A stretch of 64,000 bases of DNA from Comamonas halotolerans (GTDB lineage Bacteria; Pseudomonadota; Gammaproteobacteria; Burkholderiales; Burkholderiaceae_C). Location: contig NZ_JASAUZ010000023.1 in assembly GCF_030162935.1 (NCBI RefSeq), forward strand, positions 62,001-126,000. The letters run 5' to 3'. Shown here piece by piece: positions 1-9,575 of the stretch; position 1 is the first letter of the stretch, and each line of letters begins with the position of its first letter. The position numbers were made by a program, and so were the translations under genes. Under the pieces are notes generated by a model. It was not told the DNA's origin, ran no database searches, and saw only the letters and a program-made list of their open reading frames with translations.

Positions 1-2
1 AC

Positions 3-674
3 CCTGCTATCAACCCCAAGATTCCCTACAACGTTTTCACCGATTTCACTCCCATCGTGAACATTGCGGCCACGCCCAACATCATCGCGGCCAATCCCAA
101 GTTTGTCGGTCAGGACTACGAGAGCTTCCTGGATGAAATCAAGAAAAACCCCGGCAAGCACTCGTTTGGCTCACCAGGCACGGGGTCCATTGGCCACCTG
201 ATGATGGAAATGTTCATGCTGGCCACCGGCACCCAAATGCAGCACGTGCCTTATCGCGGCTCTGGTCCTGCGCTCAACGATGCGGTAGCTGGTCAGATTC
301 CGCTGCTGTTTGACAATTTCCCTTCCACCCTGCCGTTTGTGCAAAGCAAGCGCCTGACTCCGCTGGTAGTGGCCGCGCCACAGCGACTGGCAGTGCTGCC
401 TGATGTGCCGACCCTGGCCGAAGTCGGTGCGCCTGGCGTGAACCGCATGGCGTACTACGGCGTGGTCGGCCCCAAGGGCATGCCCAAGGACATCGTGGAC
501 AAGGTCAACAAGGCGGTACACAAGGTACTGCAAGACCCCGGCGTGCGCAAACGCATTGAAGAAACCGGTTCGCTGATCGTGGCCGACACCCCCGAAAAGT
601 TCGCCCAGGAAATCAAGGCCGAATACACCGCCTACAAGGAAGTGGTGGACAAGCAAAAGCTGACCATGGACTAA
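3..674 (+). CDS. Bug-family tripartite tricarboxylate transporter substrate-binding protein, 5'-truncated
   Basis: C-terminal two thirds of a periplasmic receptor of the Bug (TctC-like) family, which binds carboxylates or similar small organics. The frame is open to the window edge, so the signal peptide and first ~100 residues lie outside. Family features seen are the segment around F-T-D-F-T-P-I-V near the left edge, the HVPYRGSGPALNDAVAGQ ligand-loop region and the VPTLAEVG segment. Bug receptors are often orphan and highly multiplied in Burkholderiales, so the ligand cannot be named. A strong hairpin follows the stop codon. Family assignment is firm; substrate is unknown. Confidence 0.9.
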   Translation, partial: PAINPKIPYNVFTDFTPIVNIAATPNIIAANPKFVGQDYESFLDEIKKNPGKHSFGSPGTGSIGHLMMEMFMLATGTQMQHVPYRGSGPALNDAVAGQIPLLFDNFPSTLPFVQSKRLTPLVVAAPQRLAVLPDVPTLAEVGAPGVNRMAYYGVVGPKGMPKDIVDKVNKAVHKVLQDPGVRKRIEETGSLIVADTPEKFAQEIKAEYTAYKEVVDKQKLTMD

Positions 675-721
675 GCTTGCCGCTACTGCTGGCATGACCT
701 GCGCTGCAGTGGAGCAAGAAA

Positions 722-750
722 CGGCTGCCAGAGGCAGCCGTTGATTTTTT
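722..750 (+). terminator. Rho-independent terminator after the Bug receptor gene
   Basis: Perfect 8-bp stem (CGGCTGCC / GGCAGCCG) with a 3-nt loop, followed by a T-rich tract, 47 bp after the stop codon. Confidence 0.85.
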
Positions 751-852
751 GAAAGGTATGAACTGATGGCTGAGCGCAATTGCGAACGGCCATGGTGATC
801 CAGGCACATCATGCCTAGGGCACCGAAGGGCTCTTGCGAAAGCCTCCACACA

Positions 853-1467
853 TTACGCGTTGCTGGCAACTCCCAAGCCGACTCCAAAAAGAACCAGCAT
901 GCCGCCAAAAGCGCGGTCAATCCAGTGACGCACTGAGAGCAAGCGCACCCGCACAGCATCAGCTGAAAAACACAAGGCAACTATCGAAAACCATGCCATA
1001 TGTGCCACCGAGATGAACACCCCATAGCCCACTTGCAATGCAAGCGATGTGTCTGGGTGCACCACTTGGAGAAACAAGCTCACGATGAACACCGTGGTCT
1101 TGGGGTTCAAGGCATTGGTCAGAAAACCAATGCGCAAGGCTTTCAAGTCTGACATTGGCGCAACTTTTGCAGTTACCAGCTCACCCCCTCCTTGGGTTCT
1201 GAGCATCTTGCAGCCCAGATAAATCAGATACAGCGCACCCAAAAGTTTGATGGCATTGAACAGCCACATGGACTGCTGAATGAGCAGACCCACACCTATC
1301 AAGGTGTAGCTGACATGTAAAAGCACGCCCAAACCAATCCCCAACGCAGTAAGTACCCCTGAGCGCCGGGACATGAGCAGGCTGTTGCGACTCACCATGG
1401 CAAAGTCCGGCCCGGGGCTTATCACAGCAAGCAAGGTTATTGTGACCACAGCTATCAATTCAGTCAT
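853..1467 (-). CDS. LysE/RhtB-family amino-acid exporter
   Basis: 204-residue inner-membrane protein of the LysE superfamily, which exports amino acids or related metabolites. The N-terminus carries the family hallmark ISPGPDFAMVSRNSL (about residues 17-31), followed by five to six hydrophobic segments; length is normal for the family. It is transcribed divergently from the LysR gene beginning just 40-65 bp away. That arrangement is like argO/lysG-type pairs, in which the regulator controls the exporter. The substrate cannot be told from sequence. Confidence 0.9.
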   Translation of the reverse strand: MTELIAVVTITLLAVISPGPDFAMVSRNSLLMSRRSGVLTALGIGLGVLLHVSYTLIGVGLLIQQSMWLFNAIKLLGALYLIYLGCKMLRTQGGGELVTAKVAPMSDLKALRIGFLTNALNPKTTVFIVSLFLQVVHPDTSLALQVGYGVFISVAHMAWFSIVALCFSADAVRVRLLSVRHWIDRAFGGMLVLFGVGLGVASNA

Positions 1468-1484
1468 GCGAATACACTTCAGTC

Positions 1485-1502
1485 ATTGGTAATAATTCCA
1501 AT
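1485..1502. promoter_or_regulatory. Candidate LysR operator between exporter and regulator
   Basis: Inverted repeat ATTGG-N8-CCAAT with an AT-rich centre lies in the short divergent region between the lysE-like and lysR-like genes. LysR-type regulators normally bind partial dyads in such regions. Role inferred from position and symmetry. Confidence 0.45.
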
Positions 1503-1532
1503 AATATGCAGATGAAGGGCCGATTCATAACG

Positions 1533-2492
1533 ATGATTTCTGACATCAACGGTGAACTGAACTCACAAAAAACCAATTCACGCCTGCCATCCCTTTTGGC
1601 ACTGCGCTGTTTTGAAGCTGCCGCTCGTTTGGAAAATTTCAGCCGTGCCGCCGACGAACTTCACCTCACGCACGGAGCAGTCAGCCGGGCGGTCCGCCTG
1701 CTAGAAGATGATCTGGGCATTGCTTTGTTCGAACGACGCAGCCGGCGCGTCTACCTCACTGATGCGGGGCGCCAGCTTTCGAACGCTGTGGCGGGAGGCT
1801 TTGGACTCATCCGCAATGCTTTGAGCGATATACGTGCAAATGCGCGCAAAGCGAAACCATGGGTACTGTCGTGCGAACCGACTTTGCTGATGCGTTGGCT
1901 TATTCCTCGATGGCCATCGTTCCAAGCACAACATCCTGACGTTGATATCCATCTCATGGCCGGTGGTGGTGAATTTTCGTTTGCCCATGGCATTGACTTT
2001 GCGATACGCCGCAACGACTTCTCCTGGCCTGCCAGCTATCAGGTGGAACCACTTTTCACAGAAAAAATCGGACCTGTATGCCGACCTGACAAGGTGAAAA
2101 ATTGGTTTGTTTCAGACAGCAAGTGCCAGCAACTACACCCTGAAACGCCGCTGCTGCACACTTCCACGCGTCCAACGGCATGGTCGGACTGGTCCAGGGT
2201 AACCAGGAAAGCTGTGCCCAAAAAAAACAGCCATCTTTTTGAGCATTTTTATTTCAGCTTGCAAGCAAGCGTTGCAGGCTTGGGCGTTGCCATCGGCCCC
2301 TGGCATCTGGTGTGCAACGACCTCCAAAGTGGCTTGCTGGCCGCTCCTTTGGGTTTCGTGAACGATGGCTCTCAATACTGCCTGTTTTCCTCGCCGGCTG
2401 CGCATCAGCATGGGCCTCAAGCCATCTTGCTGGACTGGTTGAAAAACACGGCTTCACCAGGCCCGCTAGACGCCCCAGATACGACAGACTAG
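1533..2492 (+). CDS. LysR-type transcriptional regulator (GcvA-like)
   Basis: 319-residue regulator. The N-terminal winged HTH reads LPSLLALRCFEAAARLENFSRAADELHLTHGAVSRAV in overlapping pieces, characteristic of the GcvA/AmpR subgroup. A substrate-binding domain follows. The ATG at 1533 was preferred over in-frame ATGs at 1506 and 1512, because those lie within a few bases of the candidate operator and have no Shine-Dalgarno, whereas GAAGGG precedes 1533. It probably regulates the divergent LysE-family exporter and itself. The inducer is unknown. Confidence 0.88.
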   Translation: MISDINGELNSQKTNSRLPSLLALRCFEAAARLENFSRAADELHLTHGAVSRAVRLLEDDLGIALFERRSRRVYLTDAGRQLSNAVAGGFGLIRNALSDIRANARKAKPWVLSCEPTLLMRWLIPRWPSFQAQHPDVDIHLMAGGGEFSFAHGIDFAIRRNDFSWPASYQVEPLFTEKIGPVCRPDKVKNWFVSDSKCQQLHPETPLLHTSTRPTAWSDWSRVTRKAVPKKNSHLFEHFYFSLQASVAGLGVAIGPWHLVCNDLQSGLLAAPLGFVNDGSQYCLFSSPAAHQHGPQAILLDWLKNTASPGPLDAPDTTD

Positions 2493-2523
2493 GTTGCCTC
2501 GGAAGGCATGGGACGTGCTGGCT

Positions 2524-3756
2524 TCAGAGTGCAAGCAGCCACCCCAAAAATGCTGTCAGCATTACCACCAGCACCGGCGAAAGACGTGCGTAGACCAGTA
2601 ACGCAAATGCCAGCAAGGCCGCCCCAAGGTCGGATATTGAATGAATGGAGCTTGTCCACATCGGCGAATACAAAGCCGCAGCCAATACACCAACCACGGC
2701 CGCGTTCACTCCGGCCATGGCCTGTTGTAGACCTGCATGCTGACGCAACCTTTCCCAGTACGGCAATGCGCCAGCAACCAGCAGCATGGCAGGCAAGAAA
2801 ATTGCCAGAAGCAAAGCAAAGCCCCCCATCCAGCCGCCAAAAGGACTGGGCATGACCGCCCCAAGGTAAGCGGCAAATGTGAACAATGGACCCGGAATCG
2901 CCTGGGTAGCACCGTAGCCTGCAAGAAAGATGTCACTCGACACCCAGCCACTGGGCACTACGCTAGCCTGCAGCAACGGCAGCACGACATGCCCACCCCC
3001 AAACACCAAGGCGCCCGCCTGATAAAAATCCTTGAACATCGTAAGTGCGGGCAACTGAAGCCATGCACTGGCAAGCGGTAGCGCCACCAGCAACATAGCA
3101 AAAATGATCAGCAAAATCCCCCCAGCAAACCTGCTCAGGCCATAGTCATGATGCTGGACTGGCGAGCCCTGCCCTCTTTGCTGCATCAGCATCGCGAACG
3201 CACCGCCTGACACCAGCGCAATGATTTGCCCCGTCGTGGAAGGTATCGCCATCACCATGATCACTGACGCAATGGCAATCCCTGCCCGTGGCCAGTCTGG
3301 GCACAACGTCTTGGCCATGCTCCAGACCGCATGTGCAACGATAGCGACCGCAGCAACCTTGAGGCCGTGGATGATTCCGGATTGCGCAACCTCGGGCCAT
3401 TGCGAAATCCCCAAGGCGAAAAGAATGAGAGCAACCGCAGAGGGCAGCGTGAAGCCCGTCCACGACGCCAATGCGCCACGCCAGCCACTGCGCCCCAGTC
3501 CCAACGCAATCCCCACCTGGCTGCTGGCAGGGCCGGGCAAAAACTGGCACAGCGCGACCAAATCTGCATAGCTTTTGTCGTCCAGCCACTTTCGACGTTC
3601 TACAAATTCGGTGCGAAAGTAGCCCAGATGAGCGACAGGTCCACCAAAAGACGTTAATCCCAGCTTCAGAAAAGCCAGAAATACCTCTAAAAAAGAGCCC
3701 TTGACTGGCCCCTTCGCGGTGGATCGAAGATTCATAGCAAAGGATTTTCCATGCAT
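2524..3756 (-). CDS. chrA: Chromate transporter, CHR family (long chain)
   Basis: 410-residue inner-membrane protein with the two homologous halves of bidomain ChrA proteins. The first half has GLTSFGGPVAHLGYF and CQFLPGPASSQ. The second half has the matching LVFGGGHVVLPLL and TQAIPGPLFTFAAY. Family members expel chromate or transport sulfate-like oxyanions. It ends 32 bp from the LysR gene, convergent with it. The exact start is uncertain: ATG at 3756, or an in-frame ATG seven codons later. No chrB regulator is adjacent, so chromate resistance itself is not proven. Confidence 0.9.
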   Translation of the reverse strand: MHGKSFAMNLRSTAKGPVKGSFLEVFLAFLKLGLTSFGGPVAHLGYFRTEFVERRKWLDDKSYADLVALCQFLPGPASSQVGIALGLGRSGWRGALASWTGFTLPSAVALILFALGISQWPEVAQSGIIHGLKVAAVAIVAHAVWSMAKTLCPDWPRAGIAIASVIMVMAIPSTTGQIIALVSGGAFAMLMQQRGQGSPVQHHDYGLSRFAGGILLIIFAMLLVALPLASAWLQLPALTMFKDFYQAGALVFGGGHVVLPLLQASVVPSGWVSSDIFLAGYGATQAIPGPLFTFAAYLGAVMPSPFGGWMGGFALLLAIFLPAMLLVAGALPYWERLRQHAGLQQAMAGVNAAVVGVLAAALYSPMWTSSIHSISDLGAALLAFALLVYARLSPVLVVMLTAFLGWLLAL

Positions 3757-3819
3757 TTCAATGCAGAAGCATCGCTTTCAGCATCTGCTCCTCGCCGAAA
3801 TGATTCCACCATGAAAAAC

Positions 3820-3851
3820 AAAAAGGACCACCCTTTCGAGCAGTCCTTTTT
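3820..3851 (-). terminator. Terminator downstream of ahpF
   Basis: Inverted repeat AAAAGGAC / GTCCTTTTT with a T-run when read leftward; it lies 60 bp after the ahpF stop and before chrA. Confidence 0.7.
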
Positions 3852-3912
3852 CTTTTGACAGCCAGCTACGCTTTTTTGACAAGCGCTAGCAGCACATTTG
3901 CCGTTAAACCGA

Positions 3913-5469
3913 TCAATGGCGAATTAGGTGATCAAATGCCGACAGTGCAGCGGTAGCGCCTGCGCCAGCGGCGATGATGATCTGCTTGTAAGGCACATTG
4001 GTGCAGTCACCTGCAGCAAACACGCCTGGCACATTGGTCTCGCCCTTGGCATTGATCTCGATTTCACCGAAGCGGCTCAGGTTCACAGTACCCTTGAGCC
4101 AGCCAGTGTTGGGCAGCAAGCCAATTTGCACAAAGATGCCGTCCAAAGCGATGGTCTTAACCTCTTCAGTCACGCGGTCCTTGTAAGTGATGCCAGTGAC
4201 CTTCTTGCCGTCACCATTCACTTCGGTGGTCTGGGCGTTGGTGATCACAGTCACATTCGGCAAGCTGTGCAGCTTTTTCTGCAACACAGCATCGGCCTTC
4301 AGGGTATCGGCAAACTCCAGCAGGGTCACGTGCTTGACGATACCAGCCAGGTCAATCGCAGCTTCCACACCCGAGTTACCGCCGCCGATCACGGCCACAG
4401 GCTTGCCCTTGAACAAGGGGCCGTCGCAGTGGGGGCAGAAAGTCACACCCTTGGTGCGGTACTGCTCTTCCCCAGGCACATTCATATTGCGCCAGCGAGC
4501 ACCTGTGGACAGGATCACGGTCTTGGCCTTGAGCACGGCACCCGATTCGGTGTGCACTTCGATCAAGCCACCTTCGGTGGCAGCAGGAATCAGCTTGGCT
4601 CCGGTTTGCTGGTTCATGATGTCCACTTCGTAGTCTCGAATATGGGCAGCCATGGCTGCAGCCAGCTTGGGGCCTTCAGTCTTGGAAACCGAGATGAAGT
4701 TTTCAATGTCCACCGTATCCAGCACCTGGCCACCCAGACGCTCTGCTGCAATACCGGTACGGATGCCCTTGCGAGCCGAGTAAATCGCTGCAGCCGCCCC
4801 CGCAGGGCCACCGCCCACGACCAGCACGTCAAATGCGTCTTTGGCAGAAATCTTGGCGGCTTCACGCGCTGCGGCACCAGTGTCCACCTTGGCGACGATC
4901 TCGGCCAGTTCCATACGACCTTGGCCGAAGCGCTCGCCGTTCACAAATACGGTAGGCACGCCCATGACTTCACGTTCCTTGACTTCGTCCTGGAACAAGC
5001 CTCCGTCAATGGCCGTGTGCGTGATATTGGGGTTCAGCGCAGACATCAGATTCAGCGCCTGCACCACGTCAGGGCAGTTGTGGCAAGACAGCGAGTAGTA
5101 GGTCTCGAAGTTCAAAGGCGTGTCAATGGCCTTCACTTGCTCCAGCAGGTCTGCAGACTCTTTGGAAGGGTGGCCGCCCACGTGCAGAAGTGCCAATACC
5201 AGAGAGGTGAATTCGTGGCCCAGAGGAACACCGGCAAAGCGCACGCCAGTGTCAACACCAGGATTGCCGATCAGGAACGAAGGCTTGCGAACCTGCAGAT
5301 CATTGTTCTCGACAACGGTAATCTTGTCGCTCAGCGCAACCAGATCGGCTAACAGGGACTTGACTTCGCCAGCCGCCTTGCTGTCATCCAGCGTGGCGGT
5401 AATTTCCAGAGGTTTTTGCAAGCGCTCCAGATATGCCTTGAGTTGAGTTTTGAGATTGGCGTCCAGCAT
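3913..5469 (-). CDS. ahpF: Alkyl hydroperoxide reductase subunit F (NADH:AhpC oxidoreductase)
   Basis: 518-residue flavoprotein that passes electrons from NADH to AhpC. The N-terminal double thioredoxin-fold domain holds CHNC. Taking the ATG at 5469, rather than a TTG nine bases upstream, puts its cysteines at 129 and 132, the numbering known for E. coli AhpF. FAD-binding [10 protein letters not shown], the redox CPHC centre, NADH-binding [10 protein letters not shown] and the C-terminal GVFAAGDCT follow in order. It lies downstream of ahpC on the same strand with an internal hairpin between them, so expression is likely partial read-through from the ahpC promoter. Confidence 0.97.
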   Translation of the reverse strand: MLDANLKTQLKAYLERLQKPLEITATLDDSKAAGEVKSLLADLVALSDKITVVENNDLQVRKPSFLIGNPGVDTGVRFAGVPLGHEFTSLVLALLHVGGHPSKESADLLEQVKAIDTPLNFETYYSLSCHNCPDVVQALNLMSALNPNITHTAIDGGLFQDEVKEREVMGVPTVFVNGERFGQGRMELAEIVAKVDTGAAAREAAKISAKDAFDVLVVGGGPAGAAAAIYSARKGIRTGIAAERLGGQVLDTVDIENFISVSKTEGPKLAAAMAAHIRDYEVDIMNQQTGAKLIPAATEGGLIEVHTESGAVLKAKTVILSTGARWRNMNVPGEEQYRTKGVTFCPHCDGPLFKGKPVAVIGGGNSGVEAAIDLAGIVKHVTLLEFADTLKADAVLQKKLHSLPNVTVITNAQTTEVNGDGKKVTGITYKDRVTEEVKTIALDGIFVQIGLLPNTGWLKGTVNLSRFGEIEINAKGETNVPGVFAAGDCTNVPYKQIIIAAGAGATAALSAFDHLIRH

Positions 5470-5523
5470 GATAGTCAAATCCTAATAAAATTCTTTTTTG
5501 ATAGTTATAGATAGCGCAGCTGT

Positions 5524-5555
5524 AAAAAAGCCCGGGCAATGCCCAGGCTTTTTTG
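5524..5555 (-). terminator. Attenuator-like terminator between ahpC and ahpF
   Basis: A-rich arm, GCCCGGGC / GCCCAGGC stem with an AAT loop and a T-run on the leftward strand, placed between the ahpC stop and the ahpF start. It would make ahpC transcripts more abundant than ahpC-ahpF transcripts. Confidence 0.75.
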
Positions 5556-5565
5556 GGCAATCAGA

Positions 5566-6129
5566 TTAGATCTTGCCAACCAGATCCAGCGAAGGAGCCA
5601 GAGTTGCATCGCCTTCGTTCCACTTGGCTGGGCAAACTTCACCGGGGTGGTTGCGCACGTACTGAGCAGCCTTCACCTTGCGCAGCAGGTCTTCTGCGTT
5701 ACGGCCAATGCCTTCAGCTGTGATTTCCACAGCCTGGATCACGCCATCAGGATCGACGATGAATGTGCCGCGGTCAGCCAGACCAACGCCGGGACGCATG
5801 TTTTCGAAGTTGTTGGTGATCACGCCGCTTGGGTCACCCAGCATGGTGTACTTGATCTTGCCGATGGTCTCGGAAGAGTCGTGCCATGCCTTGTGCACGA
5901 AGTGAGTGTCGGTGGACACAGAGTAGATCTCCACGCCCAGCTTCTGGAATTCAGCGTAATGGTCAGCAACGTCGCCCAGCTCTGTAGGGCAAACGAATGT
6001 GAAGTCGGCAGGGTAGAAGAAGAACACAGCCCACTTGCCCAGCACGTCCTTTTCGGACACTTCGATGAACTTGCCGTCCTTGAAGGCGGAAGCTTGGAAA
6101 GGCTTGATAACGGTATTGATAACGGACAT
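5566..6129 (-). CDS. ahpC: Alkyl hydroperoxide reductase subunit C (typical 2-Cys peroxiredoxin)
   Basis: 187-residue peroxiredoxin, full family length. The peroxidatic cysteine is C47 in [10 protein letters not shown] and the resolving cysteine is C166 in GEVCPAKW, both at the positions known for enterobacterial AhpC. It reduces hydrogen peroxide and organic hydroperoxides and is re-reduced by AhpF, encoded just downstream. The upstream region carries an OxyR-like four-half-site array. Confidence 0.98.
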   Translation of the reverse strand: MSVINTVIKPFQASAFKDGKFIEVSEKDVLGKWAVFFFYPADFTFVCPTELGDVADHYAEFQKLGVEIYSVSTDTHFVHKAWHDSSETIGKIKYTMLGDPSGVITNNFENMRPGVGLADRGTFIVDPDGVIQAVEITAEGIGRNAEDLLRKVKAAQYVRNHPGEVCPAKWNEGDATLAPSLDLVGKI

Positions 6130-6203
6130 GTCGTTTCCTTTATGAGATGCGATGTGCGACTGAAAACAGTATGTAGTCTAAGGCTTAACAATCAATACTA
6201 CTA

Positions 6204-6240
6204 ATCAATTGACATTATCAAGTTGATAGTCATAAACTAA
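6204..6240. promoter_or_regulatory. Candidate OxyR binding site upstream of ahpC
   Basis: Four half-sites ATCA, TTAT, ATAG and CTAA, each separated by exactly 7 bases, match 12 of 16 positions of the ATAG-N7-CTAT-N7-ATAG-N7-CTAT array described for OxyR. It lies 75-110 bp before the ahpC start. The consensus is from the literature; binding is inferred. Confidence 0.5.
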
Positions 6241-6370
6241 TGAACTTTCAAACGCAAACACGACTCACCCTCAGCCGCAGCCAATACGCTGCAGTGTGGA
6301 CTTGTGCAAACCGATATCGCTTCTTAGCTGACAATAATGCCTACCTAGACATCAAAAAAAGGAGCCCCAT

Positions 6371-6853
6371 ATGAAAGGCGACCCGCAAGTCATTGCAGCT
6401 CTGCAAGCACAACTCAAAAACGAATTGACCGCCATTAACCAGTACTACATGCACTACCGCATGTTCAAGCACTGGGGTCTGGATGCGCTTGCCAAGGTGG
6501 AATACAAGGAGTCGATCGGCGAGATGAAGCATGCCGACTGGCTGATGGACCGTATCCTCATGCTCGACGGCCTGCCCAACCTGCAAGATCTGGGCAAGCT
6601 GCAAATTGGTGAAGACGTGCCTGAGGCTCTGCAGTGCGACCTGAACCTGGAAACAGCAGCACAAAGCACCATCAAAGATGGCATCAAGACAGCCGAAGCA
6701 GCCCATGATTTTGTTTCACGCGACTTGCTGCTGAAAATTCTTGACGACACCGAGGAACACATCGACTTTCTCGAAACCCAGCTGGATCTGATTGAAAAAG
6801 TGGGTCTGCAAAACTATCTGCAAACTCAGATGGGTGAAAGCGAAGCTCACTAA
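6371..6853 (+). CDS. bfr: Bacterioferritin
   Basis: 160-residue four-helix iron-storage protein. Ferroxidase ligands are in place: E18 in KNEL, E51 and H54 in GEMKHAD, and the later EEH motif. M52 is the expected axial haem ligand. An AAAAGGAGCC ribosome site precedes the ATG. The protein stores iron as ferrihydrite in a 24-mer. Its position beside ahpCF fits a peroxide/iron-homeostasis neighbourhood, although it is divergent from ahpC and monocistronic (a terminator follows). Confidence 0.97.
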   Translation: MKGDPQVIAALQAQLKNELTAINQYYMHYRMFKHWGLDALAKVEYKESIGEMKHADWLMDRILMLDGLPNLQDLGKLQIGEDVPEALQCDLNLETAAQSTIKDGIKTAEAAHDFVSRDLLLKILDDTEEHIDFLETQLDLIEKVGLQNYLQTQMGESEAH

Positions 6854-6880
6854 GACGAAATTGCAGCATCGCTTGCCACA

Positions 6881-6907
6881 AAAAAGGAGCCAATGGCTCC
6901 TTTTTTT
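6881..6907. terminator. Terminator after bfr (may serve both strands)
   Basis: A-run, GGAGCC-AAT-GGCTCC stem and T-run between the convergent bfr and alpha-E genes. Confidence 0.85.
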
Positions 6908-6923
6908 CGTCTGTGCTTGCTGC

Positions 6924-7886
6924 TTACAACTCCGGCACCAGGTAATCCTTGGTGATGAGCTCTCCCAGCTGATTGACCCGATCCAGAAATTGAGTGAGGT
7001 AGGCATGCAAGCCAGTATCCAAAATCTCATCAATGCGAATGAACTGCACATCCGCAAGCAAACGCCCGGCCTTGCGCTGACTGTCCAGCGCACCTTCATG
7101 CGCCACGGCCTGCAAGTTCTGCACCACTTCTCGCATGCAGGCATGCAATGAGCGTGGCATATCAGGCCGCAAGACCAGCAGTTCGGCCACACGCTCAGGA
7201 GTGATCACATCCCGGTACACCTTGCGATACACCTCAAAGGCCGAAACACTGCGCAGCAACGCACTCCAATGGTAGTAATCGAATTGCTGCGCGCTCTTTC
7301 GCTGCGGATCAATACCGTGGTAGTCGCGCTGCAGCGCATGAAAGCGCACATCCAGAAGGCGGGCGGTATTGTCCGCCCGTTCCAGAAAGGTCCCCAGACG
7401 CACAAAGTTGAATGCCTCGTCCTGCAGCATCGTGCCCAGCGCAACTCCGCGCGACAGGTGGGAGCGATATTTCACCCACTCGAAAAACTGTCCAGGATCT
7501 TTGCCCAAAGCGCCATCCTTGAGCTGCTTGCGCAGGGCCAGCCAGGTCTGGTTTTGGGTCTCCCACACCTCCGTTGTCAATGCCCCGCGCACCGCGCGTG
7601 CATTCTCTCGTGCAGCACGCAAACAAGAGACGATGGATGCCGGGTTGCTCTCATCAGCCGCCATGAAATACAACACGTTATCCCGCGTGATATCGCGGTA
7701 TCGCTGCTGGTATGCGGGAATCAATTCACTGATAGACAGCACCCCTTGCCATGCCTGCATGGCAACCTCTGGACGCATGGGCAGCATTGACGTGTCATAG
7801 CTGACATTGAGCATGCGGGCAGTATTCTCGGCCCGCTCGGTGTACCTGGACATCCAGAACAGATGATCGGCAGTGCGACTTAGCAT
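6924..7886 (-). CDS. Alpha-E domain-containing protein (DUF403)
   Basis: 320-residue, largely alpha-helical protein with the family opening MLSRTADHLFWMSRYTERAENTAR and the typical LGTFLERADNTARLLDVR block, both read in pieces. Alpha-E proteins are almost always encoded directly after a circularly permuted ATP-grasp protein, as here. They are thought to take part in an uncharacterised peptide-modifying or peptide-ligating system, often with a transglutaminase-like protease. No such protease gene lies next to this pair. The function is unproven in the family. Confidence 0.9.
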   Translation of the reverse strand: MLSRTADHLFWMSRYTERAENTARMLNVSYDTSMLPMRPEVAMQAWQGVLSISELIPAYQQRYRDITRDNVLYFMAADESNPASIVSCLRAARENARAVRGALTTEVWETQNQTWLALRKQLKDGALGKDPGQFFEWVKYRSHLSRGVALGTMLQDEAFNFVRLGTFLERADNTARLLDVRFHALQRDYHGIDPQRKSAQQFDYYHWSALLRSVSAFEVYRKVYRDVITPERVAELLVLRPDMPRSLHACMREVVQNLQAVAHEGALDSQRKAGRLLADVQFIRIDEILDTGLHAYLTQFLDRVNQLGELITKDYLVPEL

Positions 7887-8030
7887 GGGCTCTCCTTATG
7901 CAAACGTTGTAACGATTGCGGTATCGGTTGCGCAGTCAGATCGCGCTTTGCGACAAGCGCATTTGGGGCGGGCACGCGCATTACATCGCTCACCCGGCAA
8001 AGTGTGAAGCTTGAGTGGTTGCGGCACATA

Positions 8031-9575
8031 TCACAGGCCTCCATGAAGCGATTGCTGCATGCCGAACACTCCCATGCTTTGTGTCATACCGCCCAGTGTT
8101 TGCTGAATGCCCCCGCTGCTGTCATCGCCCAATACCCAGGTATCTTTGGTTCCGCCTCCTTGCGAGGAGTTGACTACCAGCGATCCTTCCTTAAGGGCCA
8201 CCCGCGTCAGCCCCCCGGCCACCATCCTCACCCCCTGACTGCTGCTCAGCACAAAGGGGCGCAAATCGATATGGCGCGGCGCAATTCCCGCTTCCACCAT
8301 CGTTGGACAGCTCGACAGACTCAGCGTGGGCTGCGCAATATAGCCAGCGGGGTTGTCCAGCAAGGCCTGACGAAAATCCTCAATCTCCGCTTTGCTCGCC
8401 GCTGGTCCAATCAACATGCCATAGCCGCCCGCTCCGTGGACTTCCTTGACGACCAACTCGCCGAGGTGATCGAGCACATACTGCAGATCATCGGGCTTGC
8501 GGCACAGCCAGGTTGGCACATTGTTCAGAATGGGCTCTTCGCCCAGATAGAAACGAATCATGTCCGGCACGTAGGGGTAGACGGATTTGTCATCGGCAAT
8601 GCCCGTGCCCACGGCATTGCAAATCGTGACATTGCCTGCGCGATACGCTTCCATCAATCCCGCACAACCCAGGCTGGATGTGGGCCTGAAAACATCCGGG
8701 TCCAGAAAATCATCATCTACACGACGGTAAATCACATCCACACGCTGCAGCCCACGAGTGGTTCGCATATAGACCACCTTGTCCCGCACCACCAGATCCT
8801 GGCCTTCCACCAGCTCAACACCCATCTGTTGGGCCAAAAAAGCGTGCTCGAAGTAGGCACTGTTGTACATGCCGGGAGTCAGCACCACCACTGTGGCCGA
8901 AGCTGCAGCGGCCGCAGGTGGCGCACTGGCACGCAAAGTGTCGAGAAGCAGATCGGGGTAATGCGCAACCGGCTCCACCGCATGTGTGCTGAACAACTCG
9001 GGAAAAAGGCGCATCATCATCTTGCGGTTTTCCAGCATGTACGACACGCCGGACGGCACACGCAGGTTGTCCTCAAGCACGTAGTACTCGCCCTCGCCTT
9101 GCCCATTCGGCGCTCGCACAATGTCAATACCTGCAATGTGCGCATAGATATCGCCAGGCACCTGCAAGCCCTGCATTTCTGGACGGAACTGTGTATTGCC
9201 GTCAATCAACTCCCGTGGCACGATGCCAGCGCGCAGAATCTCCTGTCCGTTGTAAATATCACCGATGAACCTATTGAGCGCTGTCACACGCTGCACCAGC
9301 CCTTGCTGTAAGCGCTGCCACTCCTGGGCTGGAATGATGCGGGGAATCAGATCGAACGGAATCAAGCGCTCGGTGCCTGCGCCACTCTCGTCCTTTTCTC
9401 CATAGACTGCAAAGGTAATGCCCACGCGGCGAAAGATCATTTCTGCTTCGGCCTGCCTGGCTTGCATGGAGGTTTGCGTCTGGCGCGCCAGCCACCGGGC
9501 GTATGCCTTGTAATGTGGCCGCACATCACTGCCTTCAAAGGGCAGCATTGCATACATTTCATCGAACTTCTGCAT
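8031..9575 (-). CDS. Circularly permuted type 2 ATP-grasp protein
   Basis: 514-residue protein of the DUF404/DUF407 family, predicted ATP-dependent carboxylate-amine ligase. Recognised segments are the N-terminal KFDEMYAMLPF, DLIPRIIPAQEW, LEDNLRVPSGVSYMLENR and VVKEVHGAGGYGMLIGP. The ATG at 9575 was chosen because GCAGGAGGCG lies right before it; an upstream in-frame ATG (9617) has no comparable site. It lies upstream of the alpha-E gene on the same strand, so the two likely form an operon. The substrate is unknown. Confidence 0.92.
   Translation of the reverse strand: MQKFDEMYAMLPFEGSDVRPHYKAYARWLARQTQTSMQARQAEAEMIFRRVGITFAVYGEKDESGAGTERLIPFDLIPRIIPAQEWQRLQQGLVQRVTALNRFIGDIYNGQEILRAGIVPRELIDGNTQFRPEMQGLQVPGDIYAHIAGIDIVRAPNGQGEGEYYVLEDNLRVPSGVSYMLENRKMMMRLFPELFSTHAVEPVAHYPDLLLDTLRASAPPAAAAASATVVVLTPGMYNSAYFEHAFLAQQMGVELVEGQDLVVRDKVVYMRTTRGLQRVDVIYRRVDDDFLDPDVFRPTSSLGCAGLMEAYRAGNVTICNAVGTGIADDKSVYPYVPDMIRFYLGEEPILNNVPTWLCRKPDDLQYVLDHLGELVVKEVHGAGGYGMLIGPAASKAEIEDFRQALLDNPAGYIAQPTLSLSSCPTMVEAGIAPRHIDLRPFVLSSSQGVRMVAGGLTRVALKEGSLVVNSSQGGGTKDTWVLGDDSSGGIQQTLGGMTQSMGVFGMQQSLHGGL

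Noticed and set aside
3928..5352. 474-codon open frame antisense to ahpF
   Set aside because: It mirrors the highly conserved ahpF gene codon for codon, has no family features and no ribosome site; a by-product of GC-rich third positions.
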